Shown in pieces: positions 25,372-33,280 of a stretch of DNA of 64,000 nucleotides (positions within the stretch are counted from its first letter, which is position 1; each line of letters begins with the position of its first letter). Source of the DNA: Piscinibacter gummiphilus (GTDB lineage: Bacteria; Pseudomonadota; Gammaproteobacteria; Burkholderiales; Burkholderiaceae_C). Made by a program: the position numbers and the translations under genes. The DNA lies in contig NZ_CP015118.1 in assembly GCF_002116905.1 (NCBI RefSeq), positions 124,001-188,000 of the forward strand, read 5' to 3'. The notes under the pieces are model-generated. The model did no database searches and was not told the origin of the DNA. It saw only the letters and a program-made list of their open reading frames with translations.

Positions 25372-25875
25372 TCACTTCATGCGGACTTCGCCGTGTTCGC
25401 CCAGCTCCGTGGGTGGCTGGCCGGTGACCGCGGCCTTGGCCATCTTGTAGAGCTGCACGAGCTTGCTGTCCTTCACGTCCCAGTAGTTCGCGTGGGTGAT
25501 GCGCACTTCGAGCAGCGCGAGGTCGGGGTCGTTGATGCCGCCGGGGAACCAGGCCTCGGTGGCCTTCGACCACAGCTGCTCCTTCTTCGCGGGGTTCTCG
25601 ACCACGGCGGCGTCGCCCGAGACGGAGACGTAGCTGTCGTCGCCCGGGTCCGCGTAGGCGATGTTGACCTGGGGCTGGGTGGCGATGTCGGTGACGATCT
25701 CGCTGCGGCGCGAGACGAAGAACCACAGGCTCGACTGCTCGTCGAGTTCGGAGTTCTGCGTGGTCATCGGGCGGGAATGCAGGTGGCCGTTGCTGTGCCG
25801 GGTGGTGAACATCGCGAACTTGATGTCCTCGATCAGTTCCCACAGCAGGTCGCGGTCGTGCGTGGTCCGGGTCAT
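25372..25875 (-). CDS. Pyridoxamine 5'-phosphate oxidase-like protein (general stress protein 26 family)
   Basis: A 167-residue split-barrel flavin-binding protein. Family patterns are LIEDIKFAMFTTRHSNGHLHSRPMTT (N-terminal strand and phosphate contact), LWFFVSRRSEIVTDIATQPQVNIAYAD and YVSVSGDAAVVENPAKKEQLW, then EAWFPGGINDPDLALLEVRITHANYWD. GS26-type proteins bind FMN or FAD and are linked to stress responses; the reaction is not defined. ATG 25875 is chosen because AAAGG lies 9 bases upstream. It is the first gene of the operon with the KaiC-like ATPase and hybrid kinase, so a redox or flavin input to that module is possible (inference). Confidence 0.88.
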   Translation of the reverse strand: MTRTTHDRDLLWELIEDIKFAMFTTRHSNGHLHSRPMTTQNSELDEQSSLWFFVSRRSEIVTDIATQPQVNIAYADPGDDSYVSVSGDAAVVENPAKKEQLWSKATEAWFPGGINDPDLALLEVRITHANYWDVKDSKLVQLYKMAKAAVTGQPPTELGEHGEVRMK

Positions 25876-25993
25876 GTCGATGCCTTTCGCTCTGACGTGG
25901 CGGCAGCCACGGAATGGATGTTTTCCATTCCACCAAAAGACGGGCCGCCAGGGTGTCAGGGGCAGACGGAAGGCCCTGTAGGACGCCTCCGAA

Positions 25994-26329
25994 TCAACCC
26001 TGCCAGACGCCCCAGCCCTTCTCGCGCAGCGCGATGCCCAGCTCCACCTCCATCTCGCACGCCCCGTGGTACGGCATGGGGTTGTAGACCTCGTACAGCT
26101 GGGGCAGCAGCCGCAGGCCGTGCGCCTGCACATACCGGTTGGCCTGCACACCTGCCTTGTGGCGGTCGAAGCGGGTGTCCGGGTCGAGCCCGGTCATGCC
26201 CACGTAGACGAACGGCATGCCCAGCTGGTAGTCGGGGTTCGCACGGCGGAAGCGCGCGTGGTTCCACACCGTGTCGTCGAGTTCGACGACGTACACGTTG
26301 TAGTGGTGGCGGGGATTGCGGCGCGGCAT
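25994..26329 (-). CDS. GIY-YIG-like nuclease-domain protein
   Basis: Small protein of about 111 residues. The first strand YNVYVVELD and the second FVYVGMTGLDPDTRFDRHKAG correspond to the GIY and YIG strands plus the following Arg/His helix of GIY-YIG nucleases, and a metal-ligand Glu is available in ACEMEVELG. No partner DNA-binding domain is present. Starts at 26329 (MPRRNPRHHYN), directly before the domain; ATG 26395 would add a basic leader. Ribosome-binding sites are weak for both. Divergent from the small gene at 26450. Nuclease activity is inference from the fold pattern only. Confidence 0.65.
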   Translation of the reverse strand: MPRRNPRHHYNVYVVELDDTVWNHARFRRANPDYQLGMPFVYVGMTGLDPDTRFDRHKAGVQANRYVQAHGLRLLPQLYEVYNPMPYHGACEMEVELGIALREKGWGVWQG

Positions 26330-26449
26330 GCGTTGCCAATTGTGACGGTTGCGAAGCCCGTGAATTGCGCCACGACCACCCCGTTGTTCATTCAAGCACG
26401 CAGGCTGACAGCCGAATAAAGTTCACCTGCAAGTTCAACAGGAAGCACC

Positions 26450-26695
26450 ATGGACTCTGTTCAATCCGTCCTCGATTCCAACACCCTGCGCCAGCAGCTG
26501 ATGTCCGACCACCCGATGCACCGCATCAAGGCGCTGCACGCGCTGGAAGTGGCCCGTGCCGCCACGCCGGAGCAGCAGGCCGCGGCCCGCTTCGCCTCGC
26601 GCGGCATCCCGTTCTACTCCGCCCAGGACCCGCACTACCGCGCCTGGGTCGACAAGGCCGTCGGCCACTGGGAACGCGTCGCCGGCCACGCCTGA
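26450..26695 (+). CDS. Small conserved-looking hypothetical protein (81 residues)
   Basis: I do not recognise the family. The gene begins with ATG 7 bases after AGGAAG and its codons are strongly GC-ending, so it is probably real. It is helical and charged: LDSNTLRQQLMSDHPMHRIKALHALEVARAA, then PEQQAAARFASRGIPFYSAQDPHYRAWVDKAVGHWERV (key parts located at about 8-38 and 40-78). No signal or membrane segment. It precedes a methyltransferase gene by 34 bases and is divergent from the GIY-YIG-like gene, whose gap is AT-richer than its surroundings. Confidence 0.65.
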   Translation: MDSVQSVLDSNTLRQQLMSDHPMHRIKALHALEVARAATPEQQAAARFASRGIPFYSAQDPHYRAWVDKAVGHWERVAGHA

Positions 26696-26702
26696 GCGTT
26701 CT

Positions 26703-26708
26703 TACAAT
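26703..26708 (+). promoter_or_regulatory. Possible -10 box of the methyltransferase gene
   Basis: TACAAT within CTTACAATGG lies 22 bases before the methyltransferase ATG and would give a very short leader. The -35 region falls in the end of the preceding gene and is not convincing. Confidence 0.3.
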
Positions 26709-26729
26709 GGGGGTCCTTCGCAGGCCCCC

Positions 26730-27950
26730 ATGCACGACGACATCCCTCCCGATCCCGATCCCACCGAGCGGTTCCTCGACCTGGTGGGCACGAGCCTCGC
26801 CGAGTCGCGCCTCTCGCGCCTCGTGCTGTCGAAACACCGCGGCCCGGACGACACGCTCCAGCGCGTGACCGTGCGGCCGGTGGTGCTCAAGGGTCAGCTG
26901 CACCTGTCGTTCGTCGCCAGCCACACCACCCGCGACCTCACGCAGAACCTCGCCCCCGAGGCGGGCCTCGCCCACCTGCGCGCGCTGATCGACGGGCACT
27001 TCTCGCACGTCCACCTCCTCACCACCACCGAGGAGGTGCAGCTGCTCGTGAGCCGCAAGGGCAAGCGCACGCTGCTGCGCAAGAAGCTCGCGCAGGAGGC
27101 CGCACCGGCCGCGCCCGCCGGGCACGACCGCGAGAAGCAGCGCTGGATTCCCATGGACCGCCCGTTCCTGGTGGGGCTCGGCGTCACCGACGCGGCCCAC
27201 CACGTGATCCCGGCCATGTCGCGCAAGTGGAAGCAGATCAACAAGTTCGTCGAGGTGTTCGACGGTGCCGTGGCGGCCTCGCCTCTGGCGGCCACCGACC
27301 CGTCGCGCCCGCTGCACGTGGTGGACTTCGGGTCGGGCAAGGGCTACCTCACCTTCGCGGTGCACGACCACCTGCAGCGCGCGCTGGGCCGCAACGCACG
27401 GGTGACCGGCGTCGAACTGCGCCAGGAGCTGGTGTCGCTGTGCAACGGCGTGATCGACCGCCTGGGTCTGGCCGGCCTGCACTTCGACGCGGGCGACGTG
27501 CGCACGTACACGCCCCCGGCCATCGACGTGATGATCGCGCTGCACGCCTGCGACACGGCCACCGACCACGCCATCCACCTCGGGCTGCGGGCGAACGCGT
27601 CCATCATCCTGTGCTCGCCGTGCTGCCACAAGCAGATCCGCCCGCAGCTGCTGAGCCCGCACCCGCTGCGGCCCATCCTGCAGCACGGGGTGCACCTGGG
27701 GCAGGAGGCCGAGATGCTCACCGACGGGCTTCGCGCGCTGCTGCTCGAATCGGCGGGCTACGACACCCAGGTCTTCGAGTTCGTGTCGCTCGAGCACACG
27801 AACAAGAACAAGATGATCCTCGCCGTGAAGCGGGCGGCCCCGAAGCCGAACGACGAGGTGTTGGCGCAGATCCGGGAGATCAAGGCGTTCTACGGCATCC
27901 GCGAGCACGCGCTCGAGACGCTGATGAAGGCCGCCGCCGCGCCGGCCTGA
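26730..27950 (+). CDS. SAM-dependent methyltransferase (Methyltransf_32-like)
   Basis: Protein of 406 residues. Residues 1 to about 180 are a poorly defined basic domain (VLSKHRGPDDTLQRVTVRPVVLKGQL, SRKGKRTLLRKK); DRPFLVGLGVT and MSRKWKQINKFVEVF precede the catalytic domain. SAM-binding motif I is HVVDFGSGKGYLTFAV (about 200-215), with ALHACDTATDHAI and ILCSPCCHKQIRPQLL typical of the SSU/tRNA-modifying-like clade that includes human METTL25-type proteins. An RNA substrate is likely, given the basic leader, but unproven. It converges on the YihY gene, with a 9-base gap. Confidence 0.8.
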   Translation: MHDDIPPDPDPTERFLDLVGTSLAESRLSRLVLSKHRGPDDTLQRVTVRPVVLKGQLHLSFVASHTTRDLTQNLAPEAGLAHLRALIDGHFSHVHLLTTTEEVQLLVSRKGKRTLLRKKLAQEAAPAAPAGHDREKQRWIPMDRPFLVGLGVTDAAHHVIPAMSRKWKQINKFVEVFDGAVAASPLAATDPSRPLHVVDFGSGKGYLTFAVHDHLQRALGRNARVTGVELRQELVSLCNGVIDRLGLAGLHFDAGDVRTYTPPAIDVMIALHACDTATDHAIHLGLRANASIILCSPCCHKQIRPQLLSPHPLRPILQHGVHLGQEAEMLTDGLRALLLESAGYDTQVFEFVSLEHTNKNKMILAVKRAAPKPNDEVLAQIREIKAFYGIREHALETLMKAAAAPA

Positions 27951-27959
27951 GCGGCCGAC

Positions 27960-28853
27960 TCAGCGGGACGGCACGCAGGGCGGCGGCAGCGGCGTGCCCT
28001 TGCGCGACCCGTAGCGGTGCGCGTACACCCACGTGAACTCGGCGCCCATCAGGAAGATCTGCGCCGAGTAGTACACCCACAGGAGCAGCACCGCGAGCGA
28101 ACCGGCGGCCCCGAAGGCCGACGACACGCCGCTGCGCCCGATGTAGAGGCCGATCAGCATCTTGCCGATGGCGAAGAGCCCCGAGGTGACCCCCGCGCCG
28201 ATCCAGACGTCGCGCCACGCGACGGCCACCCGCGGCATGAACTTGTAGATCATCGCGAACACGCAGGTGATGAACGCGAAGCTGAGCAGGAAGTTCAGGC
28301 CCTGGGCCACCATCACCCAGCCGCCGAAGGCGGGCGACCACCATTTCTCGAAGGCGGCCAGCGCCGCGCTGACGACCAGCGAGACCATCAGCAGGAAACC
28401 GAGGCCGAGGATCATGCCGAACGAGAGCAGCCGGGCGCGCAGCAGCCCGAAGAGGCCGGTGGCGCCGCGGGCGGGGGCGCGCCAGATGCGGTCGAGGGCA
28501 CTCTGGAGTTCGGCGAAGACGGTGGTGGCGCCGACCAGCAGCACGCCGAGGCCGATCAGCGTGGCGAGCACGCTTTCGGCGGGTTTGTTGGCGCTCTGCA
28601 AGAGTCCCTGCACCGCCGCGGCGCCCTGTGCGCCGACCAGGTGCTCGATCTGCCCGAACACCTCGCCCCGGGCCGCTTCCTGGCCGAACACCAAGCCGGC
28701 GACCGACACCACGATCAGCACCAGGGGTGCGATCGAGAACATCGTGTAGTAGGCGAGGGCGGCCCCCATGCTGGGCGCGTAGTCGTCGCTCCAGCTGGTG
28801 ACTGCGTCGCGGGCCAGCTGCCAGAGGGCGTCGAGGCGCGGGGGCAGCGTCAC
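27960..28853 (-). CDS. YihY/BrkB-family inner-membrane protein
   Basis: Integral membrane protein of 297 residues with six hydrophobic helices. The family patterns APSMGAALAYYTMFSIAPLVLI (helix 1 with the conserved YY..FS..P), QSALDRIWRAP, VSAALAAFEKW and FGAAGSLAVLLLWVYYSAQIFLMGAEFT are all present. Members were once called ribonuclease BN; that assignment has been withdrawn, and the function remains unknown, perhaps envelope-related. It starts with GTG at 28853, following AGAGGA closely. A 45-codon ORF on the same strand ends 6 bases upstream. Confidence 0.9.
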   Translation of the reverse strand: MTLPPRLDALWQLARDAVTSWSDDYAPSMGAALAYYTMFSIAPLVLIVVSVAGLVFGQEAARGEVFGQIEHLVGAQGAAAVQGLLQSANKPAESVLATLIGLGVLLVGATTVFAELQSALDRIWRAPARGATGLFGLLRARLLSFGMILGLGFLLMVSLVVSAALAAFEKWWSPAFGGWVMVAQGLNFLLSFAFITCVFAMIYKFMPRVAVAWRDVWIGAGVTSGLFAIGKMLIGLYIGRSGVSSAFGAAGSLAVLLLWVYYSAQIFLMGAEFTWVYAHRYGSRKGTPLPPPCVPSR

Positions 28854-28859
28854 ATCCTC

Positions 28860-28997
28860 TTAGGCGTGGACCGGACTCCGCAGCGGGCGAACCATGCGGG
28901 ACGAGGAGGAGGGCGGGGTGCCGCGGGCGTCGGTCGCCTGGCACAGGCGGTAGGCGACGCTGGAACGGATGGCCAAGAGCACGAAAGCACGAAGCAT
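28860..28997 (-). CDS. Possible 45-residue small protein upstream of the YihY gene
   Basis: A 46-codon reading frame begins with ATG 7 bases after AGGAGG, the best ribosome-binding site in this area, and ends with TAA 6 bases before the YihY gene's GTG. The peptide starts MLRAFVLLAIRSSVAYRLCQ, which could be a short membrane or signal-like helix, then becomes Ser/Arg-rich and ends PLRSPVHA. It could be a leader whose translation is coupled to the membrane-protein gene. Its codon use is less GC-biased than true neighbours. Hypothetical. Confidence 0.45.
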   Translation of the reverse strand: MLRAFVLLAIRSSVAYRLCQATDARGTPPSSSSRMVRPLRSPVHA

Positions 28998-29058
28998 GGA
29001 TGAACCTCCTGGTGTGCAGTACAGCGTTCGGGGAAACACGGATTCGGCACGGAGTGTG

Positions 29059-29074
29059 AAGCTGTTGTCAGCTT
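29059..29074. promoter_or_regulatory. Small palindrome upstream of the YihY transcription unit
   Basis: AAGCTG (29059-29064) and CAGCTT (29069-29074) are perfect inverted repeats around TTGT, in the 170-base gap between the small ORF and the receiver gene. It could be an operator; nothing else in this gap is recognisable. Confidence 0.3.
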
Positions 29075-29167
29075 AGGCAATCCGCAACAACCCGTCGGTC
29101 AGCACATGCAAGGTCCGTGCGTGGGACGGGTCTGACACCGAAAACCGCAGCAAACCCGCGCCAGGGC

Positions 29168-29557
29168 TCACTGCGCGGGGTGGCCGCCCCGCATCTTCTG
29201 CACCACCGACTCCACTTCCTGGAGAAACGCCTCGTAACGAATCGGCTTCGTGATGTACGCGTCGCAGCCCGCCTCGCGCATGATCTCGGCGTCGCCCTTC
29301 ATCGCGAAGGCGGTGAGCGCGATGATCGGGATGTCGCAGGTGCGGCTGTCTTCCCGCAGCAGCCGGGTGGCTTCCAGGCCGTCCATGTCGGGCAGCTGGA
29401 TGTCCATCAGGATCAGGTCGGGCTGGCGGGTGCGGGCGAGGGACAGGCCCTCGGCGGCCGTTTCCGCCTCCAAGGGCTCGTGGCCCGCGCGCTTCAGGAT
29501 GGCCACGGTCAGCACCATGTTCACCGGGTTGTCCTCGACGATCAGGATGCGGAGCAT
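29168..29557 (-). CDS. Single-domain response regulator (CheY-like)
   Basis: A lone receiver of 129 residues. The acidic pocket is EDNP (residues 8-11), the phosphorylation Asp is in LILMDIQLPDMDG (about 52), the conserved Thr in IIALTAFAMKGD and Lys in YITKPIRYE. It has no output domain. The shape resembles DivK- or hybrid-kinase-associated receivers that pass phosphate between proteins. No cognate kinase adjoins it; the nearest in the window is the hybrid kinase at 21791-23866. It is divergent from the DUF2157 gene. Confidence 0.92.
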   Translation of the reverse strand: MLRILIVEDNPVNMVLTVAILKRAGHEPLEAETAAEGLSLARTRQPDLILMDIQLPDMDGLEATRLLREDSRTCDIPIIALTAFAMKGDAEIMREAGCDAYITKPIRYEAFLQEVESVVQKMRGGHPAQ

Positions 29558-29760
29558 CGTGCGGTCTCGTGCAGGTGGAGGGGCGGGGCTGTCATGGGCA
29601 TCGAGGGGCGGGGCCGGCCCGGAACTCCGGCCACCGTATCGCCATTAGCGCAAATCTCGGGCGCCGTGGCATCTGTCAGCCCTTACAGTTGACCGTCCGG
29701 GATGCGCGCCATGAAGGTGTGCGCCCGCTTACGCAAAATGATCCGGGGAGAAGCACGTTG

Positions 29761-30735
29761 ATGAACCTCCGACTCGTCCTGTTCGAGTGGGCGGCCGGCC
29801 GGGGGCTGGACGCCCGGGCCAGCCGCCGTCTGCAGCACCTTGCGGGATTCGGGGCCGAGCCGGGCGGGTTGGGCCCCGGCCTGGCCCGCGGCTTCGCGGT
29901 GCTGGCCGCGGCGCTCGCGGGGTTCGCGCTCGTGATGTGGGTGGCGGCCAACTGGGACACCTTCGGGCGGGGCGGCCGGTTCGCCCTCGCCCAGGGGGCG
30001 CTGGCCGTGCTGGGCCTCGGGGCCTGGGCGTGGCCCGCGGCCCGGGCGCCGCTCGGCCTCGCCGCGCTGTTCGCCATCGGCGCGCTGTTCGCGCTGTTCG
30101 GCCAGACCTACCAGACCGGCGCCGACCCGTGGCAGCTGTTCGCGCTGTGGGCGCTGCTCGCGCTGCCGCTGTGTTTCGGCGTGCGCAGCGACGTGGTGTG
30201 GACGCCCTGGGTGGTGGTCGCGATGGCCGGCGTGTCGCTGTGGGCCTCCGCCCACACCGGGCAGCGTGTCTGGCGCGGCCTCGATGGCGCGGGCACCACG
30301 GTGCACCTCGCCGCCTGGGCGATGTCGCTGCTGCTGGTGCTGGCCATCGGGCCCGCGTGGCGCGGCCGCACCGGGGCGGGACCGTGGGCGCTGCGCACGG
30401 CGATCACGCTCGCGGCCTTCGGCATCACCCTGTCCGCGCTGATCGGCCTGTTCGGCGACGACGTCGACCCGCTGTACCCGCTGGGCCTGCTGCTCGCCGG
30501 GGGGGCGGTCTGGGGGCTGTCGCAGCGGGTCGCCTTCGACGTCTATGCGCTGAGCGCGGTGGTGCTGGCGTTCGACGCGCTGCTGGTCTGTGGCCTCGGA
30601 CGGCTGCTGTTCGACGGCGCGGACGCGGAACCGATCTCGGCGTCGCTGCTCCTGAGCGTGGCGGCGGCCGGCCTGCTGGCCGTGTCGGTGCGCTGGGTGA
30701 TGCGGGTGTTCCACCGCCTGGGGGCGGTGCGATGA
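29761..30735 (+). CDS. DUF2157 membrane protein
   Basis: Inner-membrane protein of 324 residues. A cytoplasmic N-terminal segment (about 1-45) is followed by about eight hydrophobic helices; helix 1 begins FAVLAAALAGFALVMWVAANWD. The motif FGQTYQTGADPWQLFALWALLALP is the best hallmark of DUF2157. Function unknown. Its last four bases overlap the start of the DUF4401/GDYXXLXY gene (ATGA), and this pair is conserved across many proteobacteria (family knowledge). The ATG at 29761 follows GGGGAGAAGCACGTTG. Confidence 0.85.
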   Translation: MNLRLVLFEWAAGRGLDARASRRLQHLAGFGAEPGGLGPGLARGFAVLAAALAGFALVMWVAANWDTFGRGGRFALAQGALAVLGLGAWAWPAARAPLGLAALFAIGALFALFGQTYQTGADPWQLFALWALLALPLCFGVRSDVVWTPWVVVAMAGVSLWASAHTGQRVWRGLDGAGTTVHLAAWAMSLLLVLAIGPAWRGRTGAGPWALRTAITLAAFGITLSALIGLFGDDVDPLYPLGLLLAGGAVWGLSQRVAFDVYALSAVVLAFDALLVCGLGRLLFDGADAEPISASLLLSVAAAGLLAVSVRWVMRVFHRLGAVR

Positions 30736-32303
30736 GCCGGCTGTCTGCCGTGATCGCCGCCGCGGCCGCCGAAGGCCTCGTCACGGACACCGCGCCGCCC
30801 CAGGTGAACGAGCGGCCCTGGCCGGTGGTGCTGCTCACCGCGTTCGGCGCGTGGTTCGCGGCCGTGCCGCTGTGCCTGTTCCTGGGGCTGCTGCTCGATG
30901 TGCCGCTGCGTTCCGGGGCGGGGTTGTACGTGGTGGGCGGCGTGAGCCTCGTGGGGGCGGTGGCCGTGCTGCGTTCGAAGCGGGTGGCGCTGTTCCTGGA
31001 ACAGCTGGCCGTGCCGTGGCTGCTGGCCGGCGGGTCGCTCCTGTCGCTCGGCCTGGTCCGCGACCTGCCGTTCCGCGGCGCGATGGCGGTCCTCGCCTTG
31101 CTGTCCGTGGCGGTGGCCGTCGCGGTGCCGCGGGCCTGGCTGCGGGCGTGCCTCGGCGCGGCCACGGCCGTGTTCATCGGCCTGGCGCTGGCCGCGGAAG
31201 GCGGGGCCGTGGGCGGGTGGTGGACGCTGCAGGCGCTGCTGGCCGTGGCCCTGTTCGTGGTCGCGCTGGAAGACCGCCTGCGGCCGGCCGCGGCCGCGGC
31301 GCTGGAGGCCGCGCTGCCCGGCTGGCTCGCCGCGACCCTCGCGGGCCTGGCGGTGTGGAGCGGCTGGACCTTCATGGCCGGCAGCGTGATGCCGGGGGTC
31401 GCCGGCGGGACGCTCGCCCGCGCCGACACGCTGCTGCAGGGCCTGTCGGCGGTGTTCGCCGTGGCGGCCGTGGGGCTCGTCGCGCGCCGGTGGCCCGCAG
31501 TGCGCCGGCCCGCCCTCGCGGTCGCGGCCGCCGCGATCGTGGGGCTCGCCGGCACGATGGCCGCGCTCGGCAGCGTGCTGCTCGCCGTGGCGGCGTGTGC
31601 CGTGACGGGCCGCTGGCGGCTGCTGGGCCTCGCGGCGTTGGCCGCGGCGTGGATCATCGGGGCCTTCTACTACCAGCTCGACTGGGGTCTGGCGGACAAG
31701 GCGCTGTTGCTCGCCGCCGCCGCAGCGGTCTTCGGCGGCGTGGCCTGGCGCCTGGGGGTTCCCGGGCTCGCCCGCCGCACGCCGGCCGGCACGCCGCCGC
31801 GCCGCTTCGGCCTGCCGGCGGTGCTGGTGCTGGTGACCGTGGGGCTGTCGCTCGCCGTGGTCAACGTCGGCATCGCCCGCAAGGAGGCGGTGATCGCCCA
31901 TGGCCGCACCGTGCTGGTCGAACTCGCGCCGGTGGATCCGCGATCGCTGATGCAGGGCGACTACATGCGCCTGAACTTCCGGTTGCCGGCCGTGCCCGTA
32001 GAGCCCGGCCCGGGCGACCTGCCGCCGCACGTGGTGATGCAGGTGGACGAGCGCGGCGTGGCCACGCCACTGCGAATCGAGCTGGCCGGCGAGGAGGCTC
32101 CGGTGCTGTCCCCGTCGGACGTGCGCATCGCGCTGGTCCCGAAGGACGGCCGCTGGGTGCTGGTCACCGACGCCTGGTTCTTCAAGGAAGGCCATGCGGA
32201 GCGCTTTGCCACCGCGAAGTATGGAGAATTCAGGGTCACCGCCGACGGCGAGGCCCTCCTCGTCGGCCTCAGGGACGCCCGGCTGTCCCCCATCTCCCCA
32301 TAA
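30732..32303 (+). CDS. DUF4401 membrane protein fused to GDYXXLXY domain
   Basis: Protein of 523 residues in two parts. Residues 1 to about 350 form a membrane domain of roughly ten helices of the DUF4401 type (starting near ERPWPVVLLTAFGAWFAAVPL). After one more helix (FGLPAVLVLVTVGLSLAVVNVGI) a soluble, probably periplasmic domain begins with RTVLVELAPVDPRSLMQGDYMRLNF; GDYMRLNF is the GDYXXLXY signature. In many genomes these are two genes; here they are one frame. Function unknown. Translation is coupled to the DUF2157 gene. Confidence 0.85.
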   Translation: MSRLSAVIAAAAAEGLVTDTAPPQVNERPWPVVLLTAFGAWFAAVPLCLFLGLLLDVPLRSGAGLYVVGGVSLVGAVAVLRSKRVALFLEQLAVPWLLAGGSLLSLGLVRDLPFRGAMAVLALLSVAVAVAVPRAWLRACLGAATAVFIGLALAAEGGAVGGWWTLQALLAVALFVVALEDRLRPAAAAALEAALPGWLAATLAGLAVWSGWTFMAGSVMPGVAGGTLARADTLLQGLSAVFAVAAVGLVARRWPAVRRPALAVAAAAIVGLAGTMAALGSVLLAVAACAVTGRWRLLGLAALAAAWIIGAFYYQLDWGLADKALLLAAAAAVFGGVAWRLGVPGLARRTPAGTPPRRFGLPAVLVLVTVGLSLAVVNVGIARKEAVIAHGRTVLVELAPVDPRSLMQGDYMRLNFRLPAVPVEPGPGDLPPHVVMQVDERGVATPLRIELAGEEAPVLSPSDVRIALVPKDGRWVLVTDAWFFKEGHAERFATAKYGEFRVTADGEALLVGLRDARLSPISP

Positions 32304-32312
32304 GGTCCCCGC

Positions 32313-33080
32313 ATGTCCGCCACGCTCGACTCCCTGATCGACCAGCTCGTTGCCGCCCGCCGCGAGCGCCGCACCGTCGACGCCACCCCGTTCGAGCCCG
32401 TCATCCGCAACGCCGACGACGCCTACCTCGTGCAGGCCGCGCTCGCCAACGAGTTCGACTGGTTCGGCGAAGAAGTGCCGGGCTACTGGAAGTCGGGTGG
32501 CCCGTCGCGCACGGCCACGCTGGGCCATTCGGCCCTGCCGCCGGCCGGCGTCTGGCGCAGCCCCGCCACGCTCGGCGACTGGCCGTTCGCCCTCGGCGGG
32601 ATCGAGGCCGAGGTGGCCCTGCGCGTCGGGGTCGACGTGGACGCCGACCGTGCCGCCGACCTGGACGTCGACAGCGCCTCCGGCCTGATCGACGCGATGA
32701 CCGTGTCCATCGAACTCGTCGATTCGCGCTGGACGCAGGGCTTCAAGGCGCCGAGCCTGCTGCGCCTGGCCGATCTGCAGCTGCACGCCGCCCTGGTGCT
32801 GGGCGACTGGGTGCCGTACGTGCGGCGCGACTGGTCCGCCCAGCGGTGCCGCGTCACCCTCGGGACCCGCGGCACGTCCGAGTTCACCGGCTCGCACGCC
32901 CTGGGCGACCCGGCCTGGGTGCTGCCCGAGTGGCTGCGCCACGCCACGGCCGACGGCCGCGTGGTGCCCGCCGGCACGGTGGTCACCACCGGCACCTGGT
33001 GCGGGCTGCTGATCGCCCAGCCGGGGGACCTCGTGTCGGTCGAGTTCGACGGCATCGGCCAGGCGTCCGTGCAGGTCTAG
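32313..33080 (+). CDS. Fumarylacetoacetate-hydrolase-family hydratase (2-keto-4-pentenoate hydratase-like)
   Basis: Protein of 255 residues in the MhpD/TesE branch, which adds water to 2-hydroxy-dienoates in aromatic catabolism. The N-terminal half has DDAYLVQAALANEF and GYWKSGGPSR; the metal-binding set is in GGIEAEVALRVG (Glu pair) and the conserved IELVDSRW. The C-terminal GTWCGLLIAQPGDLVSVEFDGIG is typical of the family. No other ring-cleavage gene adjoins it, so the substrate is open. It follows the membrane gene by 9 bases and is probably cotranscribed. Confidence 0.82.
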   Translation: MSATLDSLIDQLVAARRERRTVDATPFEPVIRNADDAYLVQAALANEFDWFGEEVPGYWKSGGPSRTATLGHSALPPAGVWRSPATLGDWPFALGGIEAEVALRVGVDVDADRAADLDVDSASGLIDAMTVSIELVDSRWTQGFKAPSLLRLADLQLHAALVLGDWVPYVRRDWSAQRCRVTLGTRGTSEFTGSHALGDPAWVLPEWLRHATADGRVVPAGTVVTTGTWCGLLIAQPGDLVSVEFDGIGQASVQV

Positions 33081-33280
33081 GAGTCTGGGCGGCAGAGAGA
33101 AGGGCTCGCGCCTAGGGGGTGTATGCATATGCCGGGATGTGCTTTGTGCGCATCCCGCGCATCGGCGACACTGTCGAATCCCTCGGCTCTGTGGGCCCGT
33201 TGGCCGGGCGCGGCCTGTCCACCGGTTATGCTCGCGGGTTGGCCTTCGCGCCAAAGCCTCCTGTTCCCTTGCCACGACCC

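Noticed and set aside
29059..29150. Riboswitch or small RNA in the gap before the receiver gene
   Set aside because: Apart from one 6-bp palindrome there is no conserved-looking structure, and the region is too short for most riboswitch classes.
33119..33280. In-frame 54-residue extension of Fpr
   Set aside because: Fpr homologues start at MSNFYEAK; the extension has no conserved sequence.
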